A stretch of 64,000 bases of DNA from Serratia marcescens. GTDB taxonomy: Bacteria > Pseudomonadota > Gammaproteobacteria > Enterobacterales > Enterobacteriaceae. Where the stretch lies: NCBI RefSeq assembly GCF_029846115.1, contig NZ_JARVZZ010000001.1, positions 2,294,001 through 2,358,000 of the forward strand, read 5' to 3'. The position numbers were made by a program, and so were the translations under genes. This document shows positions 25,459 through 34,561 of this stretch, in pieces (the first letter of the stretch is position 1; each line of letters begins with the position of its first letter). Under the pieces are notes generated by a model, which saw only the letters and a program-made list of their open reading frames with translations, was not told where the DNA came from and searched no databases.

Positions 25459-26379
25459 ATGCCGATATCCCTGCCGTCGCTCGACGTGTTGAAAACCTTC
25501 GTGGTGGTGGCGCAACGCCTCAACTTTACCCATGCCGCCCGGCAGCTGCACCTGACGCAGGGGGCGGTCAGCCGGCAAATCCTCGGGCTGGAACAGCGCC
25601 TGGGCTATCCGCTGTTCAGCCGCCATGCGCGCGGTTTGGCGCTGACGCCGCAGGGCGCGCAGCTGCTGGCGCCGGTGCAGCTGGCGCTGGGGCAGTTGGA
25701 CGAGGCGCTGACGCGGGCCGCCGCCCCGCCGGGGGCGCTGCGCATCAAATGCCCGACCTGCGCCATGCGCTGGGTGCTGCCGCGCATCATTCGCTTGCAG
25801 AATGAACGGCCGGACATGCATATCGAGCTGACCGCCTCAGTGTCGCACGGTCTGGATTTCAGTACCGAGCAGTTTGACGCCGCGGTGGTATTCGGTCGGC
25901 CACCGGGTAAAAAGCTGATCGCGCACCTGCTGTTCGACGAAATCCTCACGCCGGTCTGCACGCCGACGTTCCTGCCGCCGGCGCCCCGGCTGGCGGATTT
26001 GACGGATAAAACCCTGCTGCATCCGACGCGCGATCGGCGCGACTGGCTGCGCTGGCTGAAGGCGGCGGGCGCCGATGCGCTGCCGTCCGGTAAGGCCCAG
26101 CATTTCGATACTCTCGATCTGGCGATGAGCGCCGCGCTGCAGGGGTTCGGCATCGCCATCGGCGATCTGTGCCTGCTGGAGGAGGATATCCAGGCGCAGC
26201 GCATCGTGACGCCGTTCCCGCTCTGCGTCAGCAGCGGCGCGGCCTATTATTTGGTCTATCCTGAACGCACGGTAGCGCCGCCGACGTTAACCGTACTGGT
26301 CGATTTTCTGGCGGCGGAGGCTGCCGACAGCCGCGCCCGGCTGCAGAATTACCTGCCGATAACCTGTAATGCTTTGTAA
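25459..26379 (+). CDS. LysR-family regulator, GcvA-like
   Basis: 306 residues. N-terminal winged helix with LPSLDVLKTFVVVAQRLNFTHAARQLHLTQGAVSRQILGLEQRLG, the GcvA subgroup pattern, then a periplasmic-binding-like effector domain. Divergent from the aminotransferase-binding protein gene pair, the usual target layout. Effector unknown. Confidence 0.9.
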   Translation: MPISLPSLDVLKTFVVVAQRLNFTHAARQLHLTQGAVSRQILGLEQRLGYPLFSRHARGLALTPQGAQLLAPVQLALGQLDEALTRAAAPPGALRIKCPTCAMRWVLPRIIRLQNERPDMHIELTASVSHGLDFSTEQFDAAVVFGRPPGKKLIAHLLFDEILTPVCTPTFLPPAPRLADLTDKTLLHPTRDRRDWLRWLKAAGADALPSGKAQHFDTLDLAMSAALQGFGIAIGDLCLLEEDIQAQRIVTPFPLCVSSGAAYYLVYPERTVAPPTLTVLVDFLAAEAADSRARLQNYLPITCNAL

Positions 26380-26491
26380 ACATTACCGATGCGAATTTCC
26401 TTGGCGATGAAACAGAGTGTGGCAAACTGTTTCTTCACTCCGATTAAACCCCGCGGCTTTGGCGGCGGAAACACGCCTGAGATAAAACAAG

Positions 26492-28789
26492 ATGAAATGG
26501 CTTTGTGTGGTGAGTATGTTGTCCGGTCTGGCCCTCAGCCCGGCTTTTGCGCAGGAAACGCCGATAACGCAGGGCATTCACGCCCAGCAGCGCGACGCCT
26601 TCGTGTCCCATTTGATGAAGCAGATGACGCTGGAAGAGAAGATCGGCCAGCTGCGGCTGATCAGCGTCGGGCCGGATAACCCAAAAGAAGCGATCCGCGA
26701 GGGCATCCGCAAAGGGCAGATCGGCGCCATCTTCAATACCGTCACCCGCCCGGATATCCGGGTGATGCAGGATCAGGCGATGCAGCTCAGCCGCCTCAAG
26801 ATCCCGTTGTTCTTCGCCTATGACGTGGTGCACGGCCAGCGCACCGTGTTCCCGATCAGTCTGGGGCTGGCGGCCAGCTTCGATCTGGAAGCCATCGCGC
26901 TCAGCGCTCGGGTAGCGGCGCAGGAGGCCAGCGACGACGGCCTCAACATGACCTTCGCGCCGATGGTCGATATCACCCGCGATCCGCGCTGGGGCCGGGT
27001 CTCCGAAGGCTTCGGCGAAGACACCTGGCTGGTCTCGAAAATCGCCAAGGTGATGGTCGACGGTTTCCAGAACGGCGATCCGGCCAAACCCGGTTCGGTG
27101 ATGGCCAGCGTCAAGCACTTTGCATTGTATGGCGCCGTCGAAGGCGGCCGCGATTACAACACCGTCGACATGAGCCCGCTGCGCATGCATCAGGACTATC
27201 TGCCGCCTTATAAAGCGGCGGTGGACGCCGGCAGCGGCGGGGTGATGGTGTCGCTCAACGCGATCAACGGTGTGCCGGCCACCGCCAACCCGTGGCTGCT
27301 GAAAGATCTGCTGCGCGATCAGTGGGGCTTTAAAGGCATCACCATCAGCGACCACGGCGCGATTAAAGAACTGATAAAACACGGCGTGGCCGCCGACGCG
27401 CGCGACGCGGTGCGGCTGGCCATCACCTCCGGCGTCGACATGAGCATGAGCGACGAGTTCTACGACAAATACCTGCCGGGTCTGGTGAAAGACGGGCTGG
27501 TGCCTGAAAGCGATATCGATCGCGCCTGCCGCGACGTGCTGAACACCAAGTACGACATGGGGTTGTTCACCAATCCATACGTGCATCTGGGCCCGGCGGG
27601 TTCCGACCCGCAGGACACCAACGCCGAAAGCCGCCTGCACCGCGCCGAGGCGCGGGTGGTGGCGCGCAAGACGATGGTGCTGCTGAAGAATGATAAGCAG
27701 ACGCTGCCGCTGAGCAAACAGGCGACCATCGCGCTGGTCGGGCCGATGGCCGACAGCCAGCGCGACGTGATGGGCAGCTGGTCGGCCGCCGGGGTGGTCA
27801 AGCAGTCGGTCACCCTGCGCGAAGGGCTGGAGCGGGCGGTGGGCGACAAGGCGCGCATTCTTTACGCCAAGGGCGCCAACGTCACGCAGGATAAAGGCAT
27901 TATCGACTACCTTAACGAGTATGAGCCGGCGGTGGCGTTCGATACCCGTTCGCCGCAGCAGATGATCGACGAAGCGGTGCAGGCGGCGAACAAGGCCGAC
28001 GTGGTCGTGGCGGTGGTGGGGGAATCGCAGGGCATGGCGCACGAGGCCTCCAGCCGCGCCGACATCACGATTCCGCAGAGCCAGCGCGATCTGATCGCCG
28101 CGCTGAAAGCCACCGGCAAGCCGTTGGTGCTGGTGCTGATGAACGGCCGGCCGCTGGCGCTGAGCTGGGAGAGCGAGCAGGCGGACGCCATGCTGGAAAC
28201 CTGGTACAGCGGCACCGAGGGCGGCAACGCAGTGGCGGACGTGCTGTTCGGCGACTACAACCCGTCGGGCAAGCTGCCGATGACCTTCCCGCGCTCGGTC
28301 GGCCAGATCCCGATGTACTACAACCACCTGAACACCGGTCGCCCGTTCGGCAAGGAGAATCCGGGCAAGTACACCTCGCGCTACTTCGATTCGCCGAACG
28401 GCCCGCTGTATCCGTTCGGTTACGGCCTGAGCTACACCACCTTCAGCCTGTCGGATCTGAAACTGTCCAGCCCGACGATGGCGCGCAACGGCAAGCTAAC
28501 CGCCAGCGTCACGCTGAAGAATACCGGCAAGTACGACGGCGCCACGGTGGTGCAGCTGTATCTGCAGGACGTGACCGCCTCGGTCAGCCGGCCGGTAAAA
28601 GAGCTGCGCAACTTCAAGAAAGTGACGCTGAAGGCTGGCCAGTCGCAGCAGGTTGAGCTGCCGATTAGCGAAGACGATCTGAAGTTCTACAACGCCAGCC
28701 TGAAATGGGGAGCGGAGCCGGGCAAATTCAACGTGTTCGTCGGCCTGGACTCCGACAACGTGCAGGCGCAAAGTTTTACGCTGAAGTAA
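26492..28789 (+). CDS. bglX: Periplasmic beta-glucosidase
   Basis: 765 residues, glycoside hydrolase family 3. Signal peptide to about SPAFA. GH3 N-terminal barrel with KHFALYGAVEGGRDYNTVDMS and the nucleophile Asp in ITISDHGAIKELI; the C-terminal sandwich (VALVGPMADSQRDVMGSWS) and a fibronectin III-like end (TASVTLKNTGKYDGATVVQLYLQD). Hydrolyses beta-glucosides in the periplasm. In E. coli bglX adjoins dld. Confidence 0.96.
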   Translation: MKWLCVVSMLSGLALSPAFAQETPITQGIHAQQRDAFVSHLMKQMTLEEKIGQLRLISVGPDNPKEAIREGIRKGQIGAIFNTVTRPDIRVMQDQAMQLSRLKIPLFFAYDVVHGQRTVFPISLGLAASFDLEAIALSARVAAQEASDDGLNMTFAPMVDITRDPRWGRVSEGFGEDTWLVSKIAKVMVDGFQNGDPAKPGSVMASVKHFALYGAVEGGRDYNTVDMSPLRMHQDYLPPYKAAVDAGSGGVMVSLNAINGVPATANPWLLKDLLRDQWGFKGITISDHGAIKELIKHGVAADARDAVRLAITSGVDMSMSDEFYDKYLPGLVKDGLVPESDIDRACRDVLNTKYDMGLFTNPYVHLGPAGSDPQDTNAESRLHRAEARVVARKTMVLLKNDKQTLPLSKQATIALVGPMADSQRDVMGSWSAAGVVKQSVTLREGLERAVGDKARILYAKGANVTQDKGIIDYLNEYEPAVAFDTRSPQQMIDEAVQAANKADVVVAVVGESQGMAHEASSRADITIPQSQRDLIAALKATGKPLVLVLMNGRPLALSWESEQADAMLETWYSGTEGGNAVADVLFGDYNPSGKLPMTFPRSVGQIPMYYNHLNTGRPFGKENPGKYTSRYFDSPNGPLYPFGYGLSYTTFSLSDLKLSSPTMARNGKLTASVTLKNTGKYDGATVVQLYLQDVTASVSRPVKELRNFKKVTLKAGQSQQVELPISEDDLKFYNASLKWGAEPGKFNVFVGLDSDNVQAQSFTLK

Positions 28790-28795
28790 CCCTGT

Positions 28796-28826
28796 CCCCC
28801 TCGTTCAGCCGCGCTGAGCGAGGGGG
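28796..28826. terminator. Long hairpin after bglX
   Basis: CCCCCTCGTTCAGC pairs with GCTGAGCGAGGGGG (one G-T wobble) over a 3-nt loop. No T-run, so it may protect the bglX 3' end or partly terminate before the next gene. Confidence 0.6.
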
Positions 28827-28861
28827 TATCCATTCCCGCTAACGTCATCGGAGCTTGCCTC

Positions 28862-29785
28862 ATGAAACGCTATCTGGACTGCAGCGCCAGCGATCTGGCC
28901 GATATCGGCAAAGCCGATCTGCTCTATGCCATCCGCGCCAGCGAAGGGCGTATTTTGGTCAGCGAAACCATCGCGGTCACTCAGCCGCTGCTCAATAACG
29001 TCACCAACGCCGAGCTGGCGGCCAGCCAGGGCGCCGACCTGCTGCTGCTGAACCTGTTCGACGTTGACCAGCCGCATATTGCGGGCCTGCCCGCTGATGT
29101 GCCGCCGCAGGAGGCGCTGCGCACGCTGCAGCGGCTGACCGGACGGGTGATCGGCGTGAACTTGGAGGCCGTCGATCCGGCCTTCGCCACCGAACATAAC
29201 GATTTCTGGCAGATGACGGCGGGGCGAGCCGCCACCGCCGAGAATGCCCGCAAGCTGTATCAGCTTGGCGCGCGTATGCTGGTGCTGACCGGCAACCCGA
29301 GCAACGGCGTCAGCAATCAGGCGATCGCCGCCGCGCTGAAAGCGATCCGCGATGAGGTGGGCGACGAGATGGTGCTGGTGACCGGCAAGATGCACGGCGC
29401 CGGTATTGTGCGCGAAAGCGGCAGCCAGCTGATCGGCGAGCGGGACATCGCGCTGTTCGTGGAGAACGGTGCGGACATCGTGCTGTTGCCGGCGCCGGGC
29501 ACCATTCCCGGCATGTCGCAGGAGAAAGTGGCGGCGCTGATCGCCTTTGCCCAGCGGCAAGGCGCGCTGGCGATGACGGCGATCGGCACCTCGCAAGAGG
29601 GGGCCGACGTGCAGACCGTGCGGCAGATTGCGCTGATGAGCAAAATGGCTGGGGCGGATCTGCACCATATCGGCGATACCGGCTATCTGGGGCTGGCGCT
29701 GCCGGAAAACATCTTCGCTTACAGCGTGGCGATTCGCGGCGTGCGCCACACCTACAGCCGCATGGCGCGCTCGGTGAACCGCTAA
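28862..29785 (+). CDS. TIM-barrel-like protein of unknown function (probably DUF7916)
   Basis: 307 residues. Alternating strands and helices with glycine-rich turns suggest a TIM barrel: SEGRILVSETI, QGADLLLLNLFDVDQP, LGARMLVLTGNPSNGVS, MVLVTGKMHGAG, NGADIVLLPAPGTIPGMS and AMTAIGTSQEGADV. It resembles proteins once loosely labelled haloacid-dehalogenase-like, but the HAD motif DxDxT is absent. Reaction unknown. Begins 72 nt after bglX and may share its transcript. Confidence 0.7.
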   Translation: MKRYLDCSASDLADIGKADLLYAIRASEGRILVSETIAVTQPLLNNVTNAELAASQGADLLLLNLFDVDQPHIAGLPADVPPQEALRTLQRLTGRVIGVNLEAVDPAFATEHNDFWQMTAGRAATAENARKLYQLGARMLVLTGNPSNGVSNQAIAAALKAIRDEVGDEMVLVTGKMHGAGIVRESGSQLIGERDIALFVENGADIVLLPAPGTIPGMSQEKVAALIAFAQRQGALAMTAIGTSQEGADVQTVRQIALMSKMAGADLHHIGDTGYLGLALPENIFAYSVAIRGVRHTYSRMARSVNR

Positions 29786-30810
29786 GCCTGGCGTTTTTGC
29801 GCCGTCACGATGCTGAAATAGCCGAGCGACGGCAGCACCTGAGCAGGCCCGAAGCCGACGTCGCGCAGCAGGTCGCCGATTTCCCTGCCGGAGTATTGGC
29901 GGCCCTGCGTCCATCCCATCATCATCAGGCTGTAGCCCGCGGCGGCAGGCGGGCCATCGCCGTCATCGTTGTACAGCACTTCGTGGATCACGATCCTGCC
30001 CCCGGGCGGGAGGGCCGCATAGCTCTTTTGCGCCAGGAAGCGGTTCTTGTCCATCGGCCAGTCGTGGAAAATATTGGAGTACAGGTGCAGATCCGCCGCC
30101 GGGTAGGGATCGCGCCACATATCGCCGCTGTGAGTGCCGATGCGGTGGCTGAGGCCGTAATGGCGCGCGTAGTCGGCGGCGAGCGGGCACACTTCCGGCA
30201 GATCGAACACGGTGCAGGTCAACGTCGGCCAGTGGGCCGCCAGGCTGATGGCATGGGCGCCGGAGGCGCCGCCGATATCCAGCGCCGCGCGGCAGGCGCC
30301 GAGGGGCAACAGCGCCGGCCAAACGCTGGCCGATCCCATGCTCAGGCTGTGCATGGCGTGGGTAAACCGCCGCATTCTGTCGGCGTCGAGCGTATGCGTT
30401 TCAAACAGTTCCTGCTCGCCGTACACCTGCGAGGTATTTTTTCTGATGGCGCTTTCCAGGTTTTTCAGCGAGAAAATGTCGCTGTTTTCAACCATCAAAT
30501 CCCAGAAATAACCGAAATAATGCGGGTTGTTTTTTAACAAAAAGGTTTCCGCTTCCGGCGTGAGAGAGAATGTTTCACCGTCTCTGTCTATCAATTTCAA
30601 TGCCAATAACGCCATGATCAATGTTTCCGCCGGGCGTCTTTCCACATTGGCCTGAGCGCATATATCGGTCAGGTTGCGGGGGTGCAGAGCAATAAACTCA
30701 AAGATACCCAGGCGATGCGCGATAAGCACCGCCGGATAGAGATATAAATTCATCGTGATATCAAGAATGGTTTTGTCGTCGCATTGCGGCGGCCGGACGG
30801 AATGGTTCAT
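29782..30810 (-). CDS. SAM-dependent O-methyltransferase (Methyltransf_2 type)
   Basis: 342 residues. N-terminal winged-helix dimerisation domain (YLYPAVLIAHRLGIFEFIALHPRNLTDICAQANVERRPAETLIMALLAL) and C-terminal class I methyltransferase: SAM motif ALDIGGASGAHAISLA, VFDLPEVCPLA, and the SNIFHDWPMDKNRFLAQKSYAALPPGGRIVIHEVL catalytic stretch. Like plant-type and polyketide O-methyltransferases. No biosynthetic cluster is next to it; its last 4 bp overlap the convergent upstream gene. Confidence 0.87.
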   Translation of the reverse strand: MNHSVRPPQCDDKTILDITMNLYLYPAVLIAHRLGIFEFIALHPRNLTDICAQANVERRPAETLIMALLALKLIDRDGETFSLTPEAETFLLKNNPHYFGYFWDLMVENSDIFSLKNLESAIRKNTSQVYGEQELFETHTLDADRMRRFTHAMHSLSMGSASVWPALLPLGACRAALDIGGASGAHAISLAAHWPTLTCTVFDLPEVCPLAADYARHYGLSHRIGTHSGDMWRDPYPAADLHLYSNIFHDWPMDKNRFLAQKSYAALPPGGRIVIHEVLYNDDGDGPPAAAGYSLMMMGWTQGRQYSGREIGDLLRDVGFGPAQVLPSLGYFSIVTAQKRQA

Positions 30811-31162
30811 GTGAATCCCCTCCCACTAGGCATGGCGCGTCTTAACAGGCTATGCCACGCCGGTGGTTTTGGCAAAGGGGGGCGCGCAATTGACCGTAGA
30901 CCAACGCTTTCGTTGTAAATAATTCCTGGGTGAGATTATTTTTACTATGAATTGAGCACGGCCAAACCTAACGTGAAAAAATGACGCCGGGCGGAGGTTA
31001 TTACCCCATCATGCGTTTTTATTTTATTGAGAGTTAACTTAATCACCGCTATTAATGCATTAGGGTTGTGCTAATCTAGGCCGCCGTTATACCGTAGCGG
31101 TATTCACATTGTATTTGTGAATAATTAAAAATTAAATAATTCATTATTAAAACGAGTTAACA
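30811..31162. other. AT-rich intergenic region, no gene seen
   Basis: 352 bases, clearly AT-richer than the flanks in its second half, between the divergent methyltransferase and a secreted-protein gene. I found no convincing ORF, terminator or operator. It must hold both promoters. Confidence 0.6.
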
Positions 31163-31555
31163 ATGAAAAAAAGCATTCTGACCGGCATGATTGCCGCGAC
31201 TCTGGGCCTGTTCAACACCGCTAACGCTGAAGGGATGGATCCTGCCGCATTGAAAAACGTTTATGACATCACGCGCAATACCGCCGGGCTGATGTCTTAC
31301 TGCGTCGATAAAGGTTTCCTGAAAGCCGATAGCATCGACAACGCCAAGAAAATGGTGGCCTACGTGGCGGCTATTCCCGGCGGCGTCGACACCCGCGACG
31401 GCGACAAGCGCGAAGCGATGGGCCGTGAAGGCAATGTGCTGAACGACGACGGCAAAGTGGTTGCGTTGGAAAAAGAAGCGCCGCAGGGGCTGCAGGCCTG
31501 GTGCCAGCAGGCTGACGAAGGGATCCGCCAGGGCCTGACGTCTATCGGTCAATAA
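31163..31555 (+). CDS. Small secreted protein of unknown function
   Basis: 130 residues. A clear signal peptide (MKKSILTGMIAATLGLFNTANA) predicts export with a mature part of ~108 residues. Two cysteines (47 and ~114) could form a disulfide. It contains KNVYDITRNTAGLMSYCVDKGF, helical and charged. I do not recognise a domain. Followed by inverted repeats GCCCT/AGGGC and GGATCCG/CGGATCC near 31570-31616 that may end transcription. Confidence 0.75.
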   Translation: MKKSILTGMIAATLGLFNTANAEGMDPAALKNVYDITRNTAGLMSYCVDKGFLKADSIDNAKKMVAYVAAIPGGVDTRDGDKREAMGREGNVLNDDGKVVALEKEAPQGLQAWCQQADEGIRQGLTSIGQ

Positions 31556-31695
31556 GTCTTCTTCACGCGCCCTTTCAGGGCCGATGGGATCCGTCGCGAC
31601 ACCGGCGGATCCGCTTCCAGGATCGCATTCACGCCTCGTTTTACCTCCCGAGTACCCGCATCCGGTTTGATCCCGCTGATTGTTTCGCCATGCTC

Positions 31696-31723
31696 ATCGC
31701 TATATCATTTGCTATACAACGAT
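31696..31723 (+). promoter_or_regulatory. ModE-type operator
   Basis: Two 11-bp arms, ATCGCTATATC and TATACAACGAT, are separated by 6 bp. This matches the ModE consensus ATCGCTATATA-N6-TATATAACGAT at 20 of 22 arm positions. It lies 19-46 nt before the start codon of the first importer gene, where molybdate-bound ModE would repress. Confidence 0.85.
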
Positions 31724-31741
31724 AATCAACCGGTCACTGCC

Positions 31742-32791
31742 ATGTTTAACTTTCTCCCTCGCCTGCTGTTGGCGCTTGTTTTGTTTTCCACCGCCGCCCA
31801 GGCGGATCGCCAGGTCACCGATCAGCTCAATCGCCAGGTCACGCTGCCCGATCGCATCACTCGCGCGGTGGTGCTGCAACACCAGACGTTGAACCTGTTG
31901 GTGCAGCTTGATGCGATGCCTCAGGTGGTCGGCGTGCTCAGCAGTTGGAAAAAGCAGCTGGGGCCAAACTACCTGCGGCTGGCGCCGACGTTGGCAACCC
32001 TGCCGATGCCGGGCGATCTGACGTCGGTGAATATCGAGAGCCTGCTCGGCCTGCATCCGCAGGTGGTGTTCGTGGCCAACTATGCGCCGCCGGAGATGAT
32101 TGCGCAGATCGAACGAGTGGGCATTCCGGTGGTGGCTATCTCGCTGCGCCGCGAGGCGGCCGATCAGGCGGGTAAAATGAATCCGCAGCTGAGCGATGAA
32201 GATCGGGCCTATACGCTGGGGCTGCAGGATGGCATTCGCCTGATCGGCGAAGTGATGTCGCGTCAGCCTCAGGCCGAAGCCCTGATTAAGGACGTTATTC
32301 AGCAGCGCGCGTTGGTCGCCGAACGGCTGCGCGATCTGCCGGAAAATCAGCGGGTGCGGGTGTATATGGCCAACCCCGATCTCACCACTTACGGCGCCGG
32401 CAAGTATACCGGGTTGATGATGCGGCACGCCGGGGCGCTCAACGTGGCGGCGAAGGACATTCAGGGGTTTAAACAGGTTTCTATCGAGGATGTCCTGAAG
32501 TGGGATCCGGCGGTGATTTTCGTGCAGGAGCGCTACCCGGACGTGGTGAAACAGATCCTGACGTCACCGCAGTGGCAGCCGATCGACGCGGTGAAGAATA
32601 AGCGGGTCTACCTGATGCCGGAGTACGCCAAGGCCTGGGGATATCCGATGCCGGAGGCGATGGCGTTGGGTGAGTTGTGGATGGCGAAAAAACTTTACCC
32701 GCAGCGTTTTGCCGATATCAATCTGCAGCAGCGGGTCGACGCTTACTATCAACGTTATTACCGCGCCACCTGCTGCCAGAGCGGGCAATGA
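31742..32791 (+). CDS. FecB/MolA-type periplasmic binding protein, probable molybdate/tungstate
   Basis: 349 residues from ATG 31742. Signal peptide to about TAAQA. Class III binding fold (RQVTLPDRITRAVVLQHQTLNLLVQLDAMPQVVGVL, LLGLHPQVVFVANYAPPEM, and VLKWDPAVIFVQE). A ModE operator directly upstream and a ModA-like gene at the operon end point to molybdate or tungstate, as for the MolBCA importer of Haemophilus. By fold alone it could bind a siderophore. Stop overlaps the permease start (ATGA). Confidence 0.85.
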   Translation: MFNFLPRLLLALVLFSTAAQADRQVTDQLNRQVTLPDRITRAVVLQHQTLNLLVQLDAMPQVVGVLSSWKKQLGPNYLRLAPTLATLPMPGDLTSVNIESLLGLHPQVVFVANYAPPEMIAQIERVGIPVVAISLRREAADQAGKMNPQLSDEDRAYTLGLQDGIRLIGEVMSRQPQAEALIKDVIQQRALVAERLRDLPENQRVRVYMANPDLTTYGAGKYTGLMMRHAGALNVAAKDIQGFKQVSIEDVLKWDPAVIFVQERYPDVVKQILTSPQWQPIDAVKNKRVYLMPEYAKAWGYPMPEAMALGELWMAKKLYPQRFADINLQQRVDAYYQRYYRATCCQSGQ

Positions 32792-33789
32792 GGCTGGGCT
32801 GGCTGGCGTTGTTGACACTGTGCTGCGCACTGTTTTCACTCGGCGTTGGCCGCTTTCAGGTGCCGATGACGCACAGCCTGATGATTTTGCTGGAGCCGTT
32901 CACCGGGCAGCATTATGCCGGCATCGATGCTATCCAACGCCAGGTGATCCTGGGCGTGCGCGTGCCGCGAGTGCTGTTGGCGATGGGCGCCGGCGCAGCG
33001 CTGGCCCTGTGCGGCGCGGCTTTGCAAGGCGTCTTTCGCAACCCGCTGGTCGATCCGCATATCATCGGTGTGTCGTCCGGCGCGGCCTTTGGCGGCACGC
33101 TGGCTATCCTGCTCAGCCTGCCGTTGGCGGCGCTGCTGCTGTCGGCATTTGTTTTCGGCATGGCGGCGCTGCTGCTGATTTTCACTCTCACCAGCGCCAT
33201 TGCGCGGCGCAATATCCTCTCTTTGGTACTGGCGGGGGTGATCCTCAGCGGCTTCTTCTCCGCCTGCGTCAGCCTGATGCAATATCTGGCGGATACCGAA
33301 GAGAAACTGCCGAGCATCGTGTTTTGGCTGCTTGGCAGCTTTGCCACCGCCGATCGGCAAAAGCTGCTGATGCTGTTTGTGCCTTTGCTGTTGGCCGGCG
33401 GCTTGCTGTTGGCGCTGCGCTGGCGCATCAATCTGCTGTCGTTGGGCGATGAGGATGCCGGTGCATTGGGCATCAACGTGGAGCGCACCCGCTGGTTGAT
33501 TTTGACGCTGTGCGCCGCCATCGTGGCCGCCCAGGTGGCGGTCAGCGGCAGCATCGGCTGGGTCGGCTTGGTGATCCCGCACGTGGCGAGGCGGCTGGTG
33601 GGGCCGGATCATCGGCGTCTGCTGCCGGCTTCGCTTTGCCTGGGGGCCTTGTACATGCTGGTGATCGACGATTTGGCGCGCACGCTGAGCAGCAGCGAAA
33701 TCCCGCTGGGCATTCTGACCGCGCTGATTGGCGCGCCGCTGTTCGCGCTGCTGCTGCGCCGCGCGCAAGTGAGAGGCTGGCATGACTGA
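32788..33789 (+). CDS. FecCD/MolB-type ABC transporter permease
   Basis: 333 residues from ATG 32788, which overlaps the previous stop. About ten helices with family signatures VRVPRVLLAMGAGAALALCGAALQGVFRNPLVDPHIIGVSSGAAFGG and GSIGWVGLVIPHVARRLVGPDHRRLLPAS, ending IPLGILTALIGAPLFALLLRR. The longer in-frame start at 32677 would lie inside the binding-protein gene and is rejected. Confidence 0.92.
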   Translation: MRLGWLALLTLCCALFSLGVGRFQVPMTHSLMILLEPFTGQHYAGIDAIQRQVILGVRVPRVLLAMGAGAALALCGAALQGVFRNPLVDPHIIGVSSGAAFGGTLAILLSLPLAALLLSAFVFGMAALLLIFTLTSAIARRNILSLVLAGVILSGFFSACVSLMQYLADTEEKLPSIVFWLLGSFATADRQKLLMLFVPLLLAGGLLLALRWRINLLSLGDEDAGALGINVERTRWLILTLCAAIVAAQVAVSGSIGWVGLVIPHVARRLVGPDHRRLLPASLCLGALYMLVIDDLARTLSSSEIPLGILTALIGAPLFALLLRRAQVRGWHD

Positions 33790-34561
33790 CACCTTATTGG
33801 CCGCCAGGGGCGTGAGTTTCGCCTGGCCGGGCGGGGCTCCGCTGTTCCAACATCTGGACATTCAGCTGCGGCGCGGCGAAGTGCTGGCGATATTGGGCCC
33901 GAATGGGCGTGGCAAGAGCACGCTGCTGCAGCTGTTGTTAGGCAGCCTGACGCCGCAGTCCGGCGAGATTGAGCGCCGCGGTGAGATGGGCTTTGTCCCG
34001 CAGCACTTTGCGCCGCCGTTCGCCTATCGGGTGCTGGATATCGTATTGATGGGGCGGGCGCGCCATGTCGGCCTGTTCCGTTCACCGTCAGCCGAGGACC
34101 ATCGGCTGGCGAGAGAAGCGTTGCAGTCGTTGGATTTGCAGCACCTGGCAGAGCGTGAGTTTGGCAGCCTATCCGGCGGCCAACGTCAATTAGTGATGAT
34201 CGCCCGCGCGTTGGCGATGCGCTGCGAGGTGTTGATTCTGGATGAACCGACTTCGGCGCTGGATCTGCATTACCAGGATCGGGTGTTGAGCTTGATGGTC
34301 CGCCTGGCGCGGGAGCAGCAGTTGGCGGTGGTGTTCTCCACGCATCAGCCCAACCATGCTCACGCGGTGGCCGATCGGGCTTTGCTGTTGGGCAAGGAAG
34401 GGCGCAGCCGGCTCGGGGCCTGCCGCGAGGTGTTAACGGCGCAATCCTTGTCACCCCTGTTCGAACTGGCGATCGAACGGGTGCCGCTGACGGTGGCGGG
34501 CCGCCGCTACGCGACGCTGGTGCCGCTGTATCGCAGCCAATTGGAGCGACATGATGAGTGA
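33782..34561 (+). CDS. FecE/MolC-type ABC transporter ATP-binding protein
   Basis: 259 residues. Walker A LGPNGRGKST, signature LSGGQRQL, Walker B VLILDEP and H-loop STHQPNHAH. The Walker A has Arg where Ser/Ala is common. Start ATG overlaps the permease end by 8 nt. Powers the importer; the end of the gene overlaps the ModA-like start. Confidence 0.92.
   Translation: MTDTLLAARGVSFAWPGGAPLFQHLDIQLRRGEVLAILGPNGRGKSTLLQLLLGSLTPQSGEIERRGEMGFVPQHFAPPFAYRVLDIVLMGRARHVGLFRSPSAEDHRLAREALQSLDLQHLAEREFGSLSGGQRQLVMIARALAMRCEVLILDEPTSALDLHYQDRVLSLMVRLAREQQLAVVFSTHQPNHAHAVADRALLLGKEGRSRLGACREVLTAQSLSPLFELAIERVPLTVAGRRYATLVPLYRSQLERHDE

Noticed and set aside
26444..28327. 627-codon minus-strand ORF opposite bglX
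   Set aside because: Shadow of bglX; no motif, and the plus-strand protein is intact GH3.
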